This document shows, piece after piece, positions 17,720-26,485 of a stretch of DNA of 64,000 bases. The stretch's first letter is position 1, and every line of letters starts with the position of its first letter. The notes beneath the pieces were generated by a model. It saw nothing but the letters and a program-made list of their open reading frames with translations. It searched no databases and was not told the origin of the DNA. Source of the DNA: Sphingomonadaceae bacterium 3R27C6 (GTDB taxonomy: Bacteria; Pseudomonadota; Alphaproteobacteria; Sphingomonadales; Sphingomonadaceae); assembly GCA_005503215.1 (NCBI GenBank), contig SCNS01000009.1, positions 124,001 through 188,000 on the forward strand, read 5' to 3'. The position numbers were made by a program, and so were the translations under genes.

Positions 17720-20101
17720 ATGCGCTCTGCTTACAAGCTCGCCACTTGCTCGATGGCGATTGCGGTTTCGGCTATTTCTACTGCAGCGATGGCCCAGGAG
17801 GCCGAGGCCGACAGCGCCGGAGCGAATGAAATCGTCGTCACGGCGCAGAAGCGCGACGAACGACTGCAGGACGTGCCGATCGCGGTTTCCGCCTTCACGT
17901 CCGACCAGCTTCAGAACAGCGGCATTTCCGACGTGCTAGATCTTGCCGCGGTGACGCCGTCGCTGCTGATCACCGAAGGGTCGAGCCAGGCCCAGCCCTA
18001 TATCCGCGGTGTCGGCGGCCGAAACATCACACCGGGCAACGAGGCGACGACGGCGGTCTATGTCGACGGCGTCTACCAGACCGACAAGACCGGCATCATG
18101 CTCCAGAGCTTTCCCGACGTGCAGTCGGTGCAGGTGTTGCGCGGCCCGCAGGGCACCTTGTTCGGGCGCAACGCGACCTCGGGCGCGATCCTGGTCACCA
18201 CCTTGCAGCCCGACCAGGATTTCGGCGCGATGCTCGAGGGCACATACGGCACCGACGAAGAGGGCGCGCGCGGTTTCGTGACCGGGGGCCTTGCGCCGAA
18301 CCTGGCGATCGGCGTCAGCGGCTTTTATCGCAACGAACGCCCCTATGTTCGCAACCGCACCCAGGCGATCAACGGGGCCGGCAAATATGTCGGCGGTGAC
18401 GAGAGCTATGGCGTACGCGGCCAGCTGCGCTGGGAAGCGACCCCCGATTTCTCGGCAACGGTGGCGGGTTATTATTCGAAGGGCGAAACCAACGCCGTTG
18501 TCGCTTTGCAGCCGATCCTGGGGGAAACGACCACGGTCGGTCAGGTGGCATCGGGGATCGATATTTCGCGGCCCGAACGCTCCTATTATGGCGAGATCGA
18601 TCCCGAAGTTCGTTTCGAGGGTTGGGGGGCGTCGCTGACGCTCGACGCCGATGTCGGTCCGGTCAATATCAAGTCGATCTCGGGCTACAGCCACAGCACC
18701 TCGGGCGTCGAATATGATCTCGACGGTTCGCCCGCGCCGGTTTTCTGGTTCGACACGGGCCTGAAGGGCCGCACCTGGCAGCAGGAAATCGACATCACGT
18801 CGATGAACGACGGGCCGTTCCAGTGGATCCTCGGCGGCTTTTACCTCAACTATCGCGACGGTTACGAGCAGCTTGACCAATATGTCGGGCTGCCGGTTCC
18901 GGCGACGTTGCGGCCGCACACGGTGCCGCAGGCGCTGCTCGACCGCTCGGCGGCAGGCGCCGGCCCGACTTCTGGGCTTGCCTATATCGACCAGCAGGCG
19001 TTCGTGACGGTGAAGTCGCTCGGCGTGTTCGGCGAAGCTTCGTACCAGTTCAGCGAGGCAGCCAAACTGACGCTCGGCCTTCGGTATACCGACGAGAAGC
19101 ATACGCTCGACAAGGATAATGCCGGGACGACCTATGTCCCGGACGGGACGGGCGGGGTGATCGCGATACCGCGCAATTCGGCGGCGATCTGCGCCTCCAA
19201 CCCAGCGTGCGACGGCCTGTCGACGCCCTTCTCCGAACTCACCTATCGTGCCGTTTTCGACTATAAGTTCACCGACGATTTCATGGCCTATGCAAGCTAC
19301 AACCGGGGCTTCAAGAGCGGTGTTTACAATATTTCGTCGATCCCCAATGTGATCGCGACCGAGCCGGAAACGATCGACGCGTTCGAGGTCGGATTCAAAT
19401 CGAAGCTTTTCGACCGCCAGGTGACGTTCAACGCCGCGGCCTATTACTACAAATATGACAATCTGCAGGTGCCGGTTGTCGATCCGGTCACCAATACCCA
19501 GCAGTCGATCAACGCCGCAAAGGCGACGATTTCGGGGATGGAAGTCGAGCTGGCCTATAATCCCAGCGACCGCTTCTCGCTCTCGGCAGGTTTCGCGACC
19601 TTCTTCAAGTCCGAGTATGACAGCTTCAAAAACTGCGCGATTTATCGCCGCGCGGCTGCAGGTCTCGCAGTGCCGCCGAACGCGGACTGCTCGGGCTTCG
19701 ACCTGCCGGGCACGCCCGATATCAGCTTCAACATCCAGTCGACCTATAATGTTCCGCTGGCCAATGGCGGCAAGCTCGAGCTAAACGGCCTGTTCAGCTA
19801 TGTCGATCAGTTCGACCATGCGACCTATGGCGCCTATCCGGCGGGCGGGACCGGCGCCGGTGCCTATCCGGCGGGGATCGGCCGCGCGCCCTTCCAGAAG
19901 GCGACCGAGACGCTGAACATGTCGGTCACTTTCCATGCGCCCGACGATGCTTTTTATGTATCGGTGTGGGGCAAGGATCTGTTCAACCAGAACGACATCT
20001 TCCGCAACGTTTCGACCACCTCCTTCGGCTATTATTCGATGCTTTCGCGCGGGACGACGGCGGGGGTCACGATCGGGACGAAGTTCGGATCGCAGCGGTA
20101 G
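17720..20101 (+). CDS. TonB-dependent outer-membrane receptor 2
   Basis: 793 residues. A signal peptide ends in STAAMAQ (about residue 25). The TonB box region is EIVVTAQKRDERLQDVP, and the plug domain shows YIRGVGG, VYVDGVYQ and QVLRGPQGTLFGRNA. A 22-stranded-type barrel follows, ending in a C-terminal strand region TTAGVTIGTKF. ATG 17720 follows GGGAGGATGTT and puts the signal peptide at residue 1, so I reject the upstream in-frame start at 17609. It is followed by a strong terminator, so it is probably monocistronic. The cargo is unknown; presence next to tannase and TetR genes suggests an aromatic ester or similar compound. Confidence 0.95.
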   Translation: MRSAYKLATCSMAIAVSAISTAAMAQEAEADSAGANEIVVTAQKRDERLQDVPIAVSAFTSDQLQNSGISDVLDLAAVTPSLLITEGSSQAQPYIRGVGGRNITPGNEATTAVYVDGVYQTDKTGIMLQSFPDVQSVQVLRGPQGTLFGRNATSGAILVTTLQPDQDFGAMLEGTYGTDEEGARGFVTGGLAPNLAIGVSGFYRNERPYVRNRTQAINGAGKYVGGDESYGVRGQLRWEATPDFSATVAGYYSKGETNAVVALQPILGETTTVGQVASGIDISRPERSYYGEIDPEVRFEGWGASLTLDADVGPVNIKSISGYSHSTSGVEYDLDGSPAPVFWFDTGLKGRTWQQEIDITSMNDGPFQWILGGFYLNYRDGYEQLDQYVGLPVPATLRPHTVPQALLDRSAAGAGPTSGLAYIDQQAFVTVKSLGVFGEASYQFSEAAKLTLGLRYTDEKHTLDKDNAGTTYVPDGTGGVIAIPRNSAAICASNPACDGLSTPFSELTYRAVFDYKFTDDFMAYASYNRGFKSGVYNISSIPNVIATEPETIDAFEVGFKSKLFDRQVTFNAAAYYYKYDNLQVPVVDPVTNTQQSINAAKATISGMEVELAYNPSDRFSLSAGFATFFKSEYDSFKNCAIYRRAAAGLAVPPNADCSGFDLPGTPDISFNIQSTYNVPLANGGKLELNGLFSYVDQFDHATYGAYPAGGTGAGAYPAGIGRAPFQKATETLNMSVTFHAPDDAFYVSVWGKDLFNQNDIFRNVSTTSFGYYSMLSRGTTAGVTIGTKFGSQR

Positions 20102-20113
20102 AAAAAGGGGGCA

Positions 20114-20155
20114 CGGCCGCCGGCACGGGCACTGCCGGCGGCCGCGTTTTTTTTT
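20114..20155 (+). terminator. Rho-independent terminator after TonB receptor 2
   Basis: A perfect 12-bp GC stem (CGGCCGCCGGCA / TGCCGGCGGCCG) with a 7-base loop, then GC and nine consecutive T. It lies 13 bp after the receptor stop and just before the ribosome site of the next gene. It is the clearest intrinsic terminator in the window. Confidence 0.9.
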
Positions 20156-20167
20156 AAGGAGAGCGAC

Positions 20168-20908
20168 GTGGCCACTTCCCCGGGCGCCGCAGGCGGGATG
20201 TTGCCGCCCGATCTTTCGGCGCATTGGTATAATGCGGACGATTTTGCCCCAGGCGAGTCCTGGCGGGCATTCGATCCCGCCCGGACCGCGCTGGTTCTCG
20301 TCGATCTGATCAACTGGCAGGTCGATCCCGCCGGCCCTTCGATCGCCGCGATACGCGCGGCGGGACATCCCGAGCGCGCCGATCATCTTCTGGCGCGCTT
20401 CGCCGACACCATCGGACCCAATCTCGAACTGTTGCTGCCCGCCGCGCGCCGCGCCGGCGTGCGCGTCGTTCATGCCCGGCTGGCGAGCCGGCATCCCGAT
20501 TATGGTGATATCGTTCCCGCGCTGCGTCCCTATGTGCAAGCGGCGGGGGCCTATGACGGATCGCTCGCCGCGATGCCGATCGCCGAGGTCGGCGACGAAC
20601 CGGGCGACTTGTCGGTCGTCAAATCCGGGTCGGGGGCTTTCGGGGGAACCGAACTCGACTTCCTGCTCCGGCGCGAAGGGATCGACACGATCCTCTACGC
20701 CGGGGTTGTGACGACCGCCTGCGTGCTGCTCAGCGTTGCCGCGGGGTTCGACCTTGGATACCGGCAATATCTGGTCGCCGACTGCACCGGCACGCTGTCG
20801 GCGCGCGACCAGGAGGATGCCGAACGGCTGATCGGTAACTATCTCGCCGAAATAGTGACCGCCGCCGATGCCGTCGCGGCGATGGAGCAACAAACGCATG
20901 CCCTATGA
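20168..20908 (+). CDS. Isochorismatase-fold cysteine hydrolase
   Basis: 246 residues. The catalytic triad of the cysteine-hydrolase superfamily is intact: Asp46 in VLVDLIN, Lys152 in VVKSGSGAF and Cys185 in GVVTTACVL, with the usual cis-peptide strand before the Cys. Members hydrolyse amides, ureido groups or isochorismate-like ethers. It starts at GTG with AAGGAGAGCGAC in front. It overlaps the downstream CoA-transferase gene by 11 bp and is separated from the TonB receptor by a terminator, so the two form their own unit, although read-through may occur. The substrate cannot be told. Confidence 0.88.
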   Translation: MATSPGAAGGMLPPDLSAHWYNADDFAPGESWRAFDPARTALVLVDLINWQVDPAGPSIAAIRAAGHPERADHLLARFADTIGPNLELLLPAARRAGVRVVHARLASRHPDYGDIVPALRPYVQAAGAYDGSLAAMPIAEVGDEPGDLSVVKSGSGAFGGTELDFLLRREGIDTILYAGVVTTACVLLSVAAGFDLGYRQYLVADCTGTLSARDQEDAERLIGNYLAEIVTAADAVAAMEQQTHAL

Positions 20909-22073
20909 TTTCCTGACCGACCTGCTGGTGCTCGAAGTTTCGCATTTCGGCCCCGATGCGCTCGGCGGCCGGCTCGCCGACATGGGCGCGCGGGTGATCA
21001 AGGTCGAGGATCCCGACGGCGGCGATCCGGTGCGCCGCGCAGGGCCATGGTCGGTGGGCGAGGAAAACGGCTTTTCATACCTTCATCTGCGCTGGAATCG
21101 CGGCAAGGAAAGCGTGATCATCGACCTCGCGAGCGAGCAGGGCAGGGCCGATTTCCTGAGGCTGGCGGAAAAGGCCGATGTCGTGATCGAGGGGATGCGC
21201 GCGGGCGTGATGGCGCGGCTCGGGCTGGGATATGAGGTGCTGAAGACGGTCAATCGGGCCATTGTCTTCTGCTCGCTGTCGGGGTTGGGCGAAAGCGGTC
21301 CATACGCGAAGCTGGCCTCGCACGGTCCGTCGTTCGACGCTTATGGCGGCCTCGGGACGCCCGTCGGGGAAGGTGTTTCGCGCTACGACGGGCCGCAGGC
21401 GCCGTCGATCGGCATGTACGCCTATGGGCTGGAGGCGGCTTTCGCGGTCGTCGCGGCGGTGCATCGCGCGCGCCGGACGGGTGAGGGCGCGGCGATCGAG
21501 GTCGCGGCGGCGGACTGTTCGGCGCACTGGATGCCCGAGGCGCTCGACCCGCTGCTCAATCCCGATACGACCTTCGCGCGACCGGGTTTCCTCGATGCGA
21601 GCGGCAAGATGCGCTTCTGGGCGCGGATGGAGAATTACCGCTGCGCCGACGGCAAGCTGATCTTCCTGATGACCTTCACTCCGAAGAGCTGGCAGTCGCT
21701 GCTGGGGCTGATTGGTCGGTCCGATCTCGATGAGATTTACATGCGCGAGCCGCAGACCGGGACGGAGGATGCCGAGGTCAACGCCGCGTTGACCCCGATC
21801 TTCGCGTCGCGCCCGCGCGCCGACTGGCTCGCCGATTTCGCGCGCGACAATGTGGCGGCGATGCCGGTGAACAGCTTCGCCGACGTCATCGCCGACCCGC
21901 ATTTCCGTGCGCGCGAAAATACCTATCGGGTCGCGCTGCACGATGGCCGTGATCTTACGCTGACCTCGTCGGCGATCCATGTCGGCGGACAGGATTTCAC
22001 GATGCCGCTAGCACCCGAACTAGGCGAGCATGACGACGCCATTCGCGACGAATTCGGGCTGGGCGACGGTTGA
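20898..22073 (+). CDS. CaiB/BaiF family III CoA-transferase
   Basis: 391 residues. Family III hallmarks are present: an N-terminal VLEVSHFGPDALGGRLADMGARVIKVEDP-like Rossmann start (near residues 10-40), RGKESVIIDLASEQGR near 75, and LVIEG-type loops. Such enzymes move CoA between carboxylic acids or racemise acyl-CoAs. Around the active site the sequence reads SHGPSFDAYGG. By my alignment the canonical catalytic Asp position is Gly, with an Asp four residues later; this needs a proper alignment. The start at ATG 20898 overlaps the preceding hydrolase end (11 bp), indicating translational coupling. The longer upstream frame is shadow. Confidence 0.88.
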   Translation: MPYDFLTDLLVLEVSHFGPDALGGRLADMGARVIKVEDPDGGDPVRRAGPWSVGEENGFSYLHLRWNRGKESVIIDLASEQGRADFLRLAEKADVVIEGMRAGVMARLGLGYEVLKTVNRAIVFCSLSGLGESGPYAKLASHGPSFDAYGGLGTPVGEGVSRYDGPQAPSIGMYAYGLEAAFAVVAAVHRARRTGEGAAIEVAAADCSAHWMPEALDPLLNPDTTFARPGFLDASGKMRFWARMENYRCADGKLIFLMTFTPKSWQSLLGLIGRSDLDEIYMREPQTGTEDAEVNAALTPIFASRPRADWLADFARDNVAAMPVNSFADVIADPHFRARENTYRVALHDGRDLTLTSSAIHVGGQDFTMPLAPELGEHDDAIRDEFGLGDG

Positions 22074-22128
22074 CGGGCCTCAGCGGGCCGGCTCGATCGG
22101 TCCTTAGCGATCCTTCTAATGGCATCCG

Positions 22129-22144
22129 TTAACCAATCGATTGA
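22129..22144. promoter_or_regulatory. 16-bp palindromic operator copy 1 (TTAACCAATCGATTGA)
   Basis: Matches the window-wide consensus TYAAYYRATYRAYTRA. It lies 83 bp upstream of the AraC-family gene start in a 153-bp gap. Confidence 0.6.
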
Positions 22145-22226
22145 CGAACATCGGCGGATGCGCGACCTTTTCGGTCGGGCGAGGCCGGACCGCCGCCGCC
22201 CAGATCGCTAATGGCGAGGAAAAACG

Positions 22227-23264
22227 ATGCATCTGGCGACGCTGTCCGCGGTTAAGTTGCCCAACCATAGCATCAAGCTGATGGCGATCATGCTCGACGA
22301 ACTGGGCGCCGACGTCGAACAGGCGTTACGGCAGGTGGGATTGACGGCCAGCGATATTGAAGACCCCGCCGCGCTGGTTACGGGACTGCAGGAGGTCGAG
22401 TTCCAGCGGGCGTTCATGCAGCAGACGCCCGACCAGCCCGAAGTCTGGGTGGACCTGGGATCGCGATACCGGCTGCTGACCCACGCCCACACCGATTACG
22501 GCCTGTTGATGTCGACCGCGCCGACCGTCGATGCGGCGATCAAGATCGGCTTCACCTATGGCGATCTTTATTACATGTTGGCCGATGCCGAGGGCATTTT
22601 CGCCGAGGACGGCCGGCAGATCGGGTTCCGTTCGCTGCCGGTCGAATTGCCCCGCGATATGCGGCGCTTTTCGGCGTTGCGCGATGTTGGCGTCAATTGC
22701 ACGGTCTTTTCCGAACTCTGGGGGGAGCCCTTTCCGTTCGATACCGTCGAATTGCCGGTGCCGGCGCGCGATGAGCCGTTCGTGCGCCGCTTCCTTCCCG
22801 ATGCCGACCTCCGTTTCGACAGCGAGTTCAATCGCTGGCGTTGGTCCGTGCGCCTCGACCAGCGGCGGCCGCCGCACAGCGATCCGGTGCTTCACGATTA
22901 TTATCGCAGCGCCTGCGACCGGCTGTTGGCCGCGGCGCATCGCGAAGGCGACCTCGTCGACCGCGTGCTGACCCTGCTCGACGAGAGCAAAGGGCAGGAC
23001 AGCGTCGACCATGCGGCGCGAAAACTGGCGCTATCGACGCGCAGCCTGCAGCGCAAGCTGGGCGACCGGGGTTTTTCCTATCGGGAACTGGCCGCGCTTG
23101 CGCGCCACAGACACGCTTGCCGTCTGTTGCTCACGACCCGCCATCCCGTGAGCCGTGTCGCGCTCGATACGGGCTATGACAATGTCTCGGCCTTCAACAA
23201 CGCCTTCCGTCGCCTGTCCGGAGTCACGCCCAGCCAGTATCGCAACGGCATGGCCGTAGCCTGA
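22227..23264 (+). CDS. AraC-family transcriptional regulator
   Basis: 345 residues. An N-terminal ligand-binding domain of the Arabinose_bd type (PF12625-like; VKLPNHSIKLMAIMLDELG onward) precedes a C-terminal AraC/XylS double HTH (KLALSTRSLQRKLGDRG, then HPVSRVALDTGYDNVSAF and GVTPSQYR). It is probably an activator that responds to a catabolic substrate. The ATG follows GGCGAGGA. A copy of the shared 16-bp operator lies in its promoter, so it may itself be under repressor control, giving a two-tier circuit. The downstream TonB receptor 3 operon, on the same strand 204 bp away, is the likely direct target. Confidence 0.92.
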   Translation: MHLATLSAVKLPNHSIKLMAIMLDELGADVEQALRQVGLTASDIEDPAALVTGLQEVEFQRAFMQQTPDQPEVWVDLGSRYRLLTHAHTDYGLLMSTAPTVDAAIKIGFTYGDLYYMLADAEGIFAEDGRQIGFRSLPVELPRDMRRFSALRDVGVNCTVFSELWGEPFPFDTVELPVPARDEPFVRRFLPDADLRFDSEFNRWRWSVRLDQRRPPHSDPVLHDYYRSACDRLLAAAHREGDLVDRVLTLLDESKGQDSVDHAARKLALSTRSLQRKLGDRGFSYRELAALARHRHACRLLLTTRHPVSRVALDTGYDNVSAFNNAFRRLSGVTPSQYRNGMAVA

Positions 23265-23269
23265 AGCGA

Positions 23270-23286
23270 CCCCGCTATCGTCGGGG
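23270..23286 (+). terminator. Small stem-loop after the AraC gene
   Basis: CCCCG-CTATCGT-CGGGG, six bases after the stop codon, with no T-tract. A weak terminator or attenuator is possible. Confidence 0.35.
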
Positions 23287-23296
23287 CTGACTGGCG

Positions 23297-23314
23297 CAAA
23301 ATGTGAAGATTTTG
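23297..23314. promoter_or_regulatory. Inverted repeat CAAAAT-GTGAAG-ATTTTG
   Basis: Perfect 6-bp arms, flanked by GCG on the left and GCGC on the right, 155 bp upstream of TonB receptor 3 and just behind the AraC gene. It could be a binding site for that operon's regulator; this is unverified. Confidence 0.35.
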
Positions 23315-23468
23315 GCGCGCCCGCGCATCGCGCACCTATTGTCCGGTGACTAATAAAAAGTCGGCCGCAGACGTTCCGCGCGAACCCGTGACAGAGAATG
23401 TCGTGGCCGACGACCAGCCTTTACGCCGGGCAAAGTCCCGGCCGGGCTGTGTGCTTAGGGAGAGGCAG

Positions 23469-25613
23469 ATGCGTTCCAGGAGTCGCCACAGCATGTCGCA
23501 CCGCGCGTTGGTCGCGGGCTTCGCGATCCAGCCGTTCTTATGGGTCAGCCCCGCTTTCGGGCAGACGCAGGCGGCGGCGGAGGATAGCGCCGCCGATAGC
23601 GGCGATATCGTTGTCACCGCGCAACGCCGTTCCGAAAGGGCGACCGACGTTCCAATCTCCATCACCGCGCTCGGCGCCGATACGCTCGAGGCGGCCGGCG
23701 TGCTGTCCACGGGCGATCTGGGCAAGGTGACCCCGGGGCTGTCGATGGACCGCGCCGGTCCCTTTTCGCAGCCGACGATCCGCGGGATCGGGTCGTCGGT
23801 GACCGGTCCCGGCATCAACACGAGCGTGGCGACCTATATCGACGGCTATTATCAGCCGAGCACCGTTTCCAGCGATTTCAGCCTTGCCGACGTGGCCTCC
23901 GTCCAGGTCCTAAAGGGGCCGCAGGGAACGCTTTTCGGACGCAATTCGACGGGCGGCGCGATATTGGTGACGACGCTCGCGCCGAGTTTCGATCCGATGG
24001 CGCGAGCCCGGATCAGCTATGCGAGCTATGACGACATCACCGCGACGGCTGTGGTGTCGACCGGGCTCACCGACAAGATCGCCGTGCTGCTGTCGGGCCT
24101 TTATCGACATGATCGCGGCTATGCCCGCGATGTTGTGACCAACGCGCCGCTTCAGAAGGCGAGAGAATATGTGGTCCGCGGGAAAGTCCTGTTCAAGCCT
24201 TCGGACGAGGTCAGCTTGACCCTCGCCTATACCCACGGCGACGTCGATGATCCGTGGGGCGTCGCGCAGGTCGCCTATCGCGGCGTGTCGGCGGCGGCAG
24301 GCATCCCGGGCGTGATTGTGCCGGACAGGCCAAAGGATGTCGCCGCGACCTTGCCGCCCGAATCCAGGGTCAACTATGATGCGGTGATCTTCACCGCCGA
24401 CGTCGATCTCGGCGGCGTGAACATCAAGAGCTACACCGGCTATCGCGACGAGCGCGATTATGTGCAGCTCGACAGCGACAAGACCGCCTTTGCTTTTCAG
24501 TATATCGATTTTCGTCCGGTCGATGAGACCTTCACGCAGGAAATCGATATTTCCTCGACCGGGAGCGGGCCGCTGCAGTGGGTCGCCGGCCTTTATTATT
24601 ATCATGACAAGGCGGGCTATCTCGACCTTGGCGTGACGCAGGGCGGACCGCGTTTCACCTTCCTCAACGCGCGGCTCAAGTCGGAGGCTTACGCTGCCTT
24701 CGCCGATGTCACCTACGAGGTATCGTCCGGCCTCTATCTGACCGGCGGGGTACGCTACAACAACGAGAAGGTGACCGAGACGTTCGATTCGATCCTGTCG
24801 AACTATGTTCCGGCCTCTTTTTCGAAAACATTCGAAAATCTGAGCCCGCGTGCGGTCATCCGCTTCGAGCCCACCGCGAACAGCAGCCTCTATCTGTCCT
24901 ACAATCAAGGATATAAGGCGGGGACCTTCAACCCGACCGGTCTCAGCCCGACGCCGGTGCGGCCCGAAAAGATCGACGCCTTCGAGGCGGGATACAAGAT
25001 GCGGTCGGGCGGCACGCTGTTCGAGGTCGCGGGCTATTATTATGATTACAAGGATCTGCAGTTCGTCAGCTATGTCGGCGCGACCGCGCAGCTGACCAAT
25101 GCGGCGAAGGCGCGCATCTATGGCGCCGAGGTCAATCTGGAACAGCATGTCGGCGACCATCTGACATTGTCGGCGAACGCCGCCTGGACCGACGCCAAAT
25201 ATCGCGACTTCACCGGCGCGAACCATTATGAATATCTCGGCAACGGCGTGATCGTGAACGGCCCCGACGATGCGTCGGGCAATCCCATGGTTCGGACGCC
25301 CAAGTTCGCGGCGCGCGGTGCGATCGAATTTCATGCCCCGCTTGCCGGCGGCGAATTCCGGGCCAATGCGGCAGTCAAATATCAGAGCCGGATCCGCTTC
25401 GATCCGTTCGGCGAAACCGGGCAGGGCGAATATGCGCTCGTCGATGCGCGCGTGGCCTGGACCGACCCGTCCGGGCATGTGACGATCGCCGCGTTCGGGG
25501 CCAATCTGACGGACAAGGATTATTACGCCGTCGTCACTCAACAATCGGAAAGCTGGCCCGCTAATTATGGCCATCCGCGCCGTTTCGGTGTCGAACTGTC
25601 CTTCCGGTACTGA
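23469..25613 (+). CDS. TonB-dependent outer-membrane receptor 3
   Basis: 714 residues. A signal peptide (HRALVAGFAIQPFLWVSPAFG) precedes IVVTAQRRSERATDVP, the plug (TIRGIGSS, YIDGYYQP, VQVLKGPQGTLFGRNS) and a beta-barrel ending FGVELSFRY. ATG 23469 has GGGAGAGGC just upstream; an internal ATG eight codons later would also keep the signal peptide. The reading frame continues upstream to a GTG, but that segment is charged and non-secretory. It heads a tight operon with an SDR, a CrtC-like protein and a kinase-like protein, so import is linked to their substrate. It follows the AraC gene that probably regulates it. Confidence 0.95.
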   Translation: MRSRSRHSMSHRALVAGFAIQPFLWVSPAFGQTQAAAEDSAADSGDIVVTAQRRSERATDVPISITALGADTLEAAGVLSTGDLGKVTPGLSMDRAGPFSQPTIRGIGSSVTGPGINTSVATYIDGYYQPSTVSSDFSLADVASVQVLKGPQGTLFGRNSTGGAILVTTLAPSFDPMARARISYASYDDITATAVVSTGLTDKIAVLLSGLYRHDRGYARDVVTNAPLQKAREYVVRGKVLFKPSDEVSLTLAYTHGDVDDPWGVAQVAYRGVSAAAGIPGVIVPDRPKDVAATLPPESRVNYDAVIFTADVDLGGVNIKSYTGYRDERDYVQLDSDKTAFAFQYIDFRPVDETFTQEIDISSTGSGPLQWVAGLYYYHDKAGYLDLGVTQGGPRFTFLNARLKSEAYAAFADVTYEVSSGLYLTGGVRYNNEKVTETFDSILSNYVPASFSKTFENLSPRAVIRFEPTANSSLYLSYNQGYKAGTFNPTGLSPTPVRPEKIDAFEAGYKMRSGGTLFEVAGYYYDYKDLQFVSYVGATAQLTNAAKARIYGAEVNLEQHVGDHLTLSANAAWTDAKYRDFTGANHYEYLGNGVIVNGPDDASGNPMVRTPKFAARGAIEFHAPLAGGEFRANAAVKYQSRIRFDPFGETGQGEYALVDARVAWTDPSGHVTIAAFGANLTDKDYYAVVTQQSESWPANYGHPRRFGVELSFRY

Positions 25614-25634
25614 CGGCTGGTGAAGGTCCGCACG

Positions 25635-26483
25635 ATGCCAGCCTTTTCCGATGGCGAGGTCATATTGGTCACCGGTGCCACGCGCGGCGTCGGGGAAGCG
25701 GTTGCGCGCCGGTGCGCGAAGGCCGGCGCGCGGGTCGCCGTTACGGGGCGTAACGTCGAAAGGGGAGAGGCCGTGTGTGCCGCCATCGCCTCCGACGGCG
25801 GCGACGCGCTGTTCGTGCCGATCGACGTGACCGACGAGGCCGTCGTCGCGCGCGCTTTCGACCAATGCCTCCAGCATTGGGGGCGGCTCGACGGCTGTGT
25901 CGCTAACGCCGCCGATCTAAGCTTGGGCGCGCTCGACGGGCCGGTCACCGAAATCACGCTGGACGGCTGGAACCGGCTGATCGCCGCCGATCTGACGTCG
26001 GTTTTTCTGACCGCAAAGCATGCAATCCGGGCGATGCTGAAGGGCGCGCGCGGCGGCGCGCTGCTGACGATCGGCTCGCTCGCGGGCGTGCGCGGCAACA
26101 TCGGTCACGATGCCTATAGCGCGGCGAAGGGCGGTATCGTCGCGCTGACGCGCTCGATCGCCGCCTATTATGCGCGCTACGACATCCGCTGCAACTGCCT
26201 GAATCTCGGCTTTGTCGATTCCGGATCCGACCGGATCGAAACAATTCTCGGCCATCCGGGCTTTCGTCGGCAACTGCTCGATTTTCATCTCGGTGCCTGG
26301 GGCAGGGCCGACGACATCGGCGGTATCGCGGCCCTGCTCCTTTCGGGCGAGGGCCGATACATCAACGGCGCGAGCATCCCCGTCGACGGCGGCGCCTATG
26401 CCGCCAGCCACATGCCGCGACCGACGGTGGCGGCGATGATCCCCGGCTTTCCTCCCCTCCGCTCCACCCTCGACAAGGATTGA
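25635..26483 (+). CDS. Short-chain dehydrogenase/reductase (SDR) 1
   Basis: 282 residues. The NAD(P) motif TGATRGVG starts near residue 13, NAAD-type segment CVANAADL replaces the usual NNAG, the catalytic Ser is in IGSLAG, and YSAAK holds the Tyr/Lys pair. It is a classical SDR oxidoreductase for an alcohol or ketone. I chose ATG 25635, with TGAAGGT upstream; a GTG five codons earlier is possible. It lies 21 bp after TonB receptor 3 and its stop is two bases before the next start. A C-terminal tail of about 25 residues (HMPRPTVAAMIPGFPPLR) extends beyond the usual SDR end. Confidence 0.9.
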   Translation: MPAFSDGEVILVTGATRGVGEAVARRCAKAGARVAVTGRNVERGEAVCAAIASDGGDALFVPIDVTDEAVVARAFDQCLQHWGRLDGCVANAADLSLGALDGPVTEITLDGWNRLIAADLTSVFLTAKHAIRAMLKGARGGALLTIGSLAGVRGNIGHDAYSAAKGGIVALTRSIAAYYARYDIRCNCLNLGFVDSGSDRIETILGHPGFRRQLLDFHLGAWGRADDIGGIAALLLSGEGRYINGASIPVDGGAYAASHMPRPTVAAMIPGFPPLRSTLDKD

Positions 26484-26485
26484 TC

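Noticed and set aside
23910..25877. Minus-strand open frame of 655 aa opposite TonB receptor 3
   Set aside because: Opposite a receptor with plug and barrel motifs; no signal of its own.
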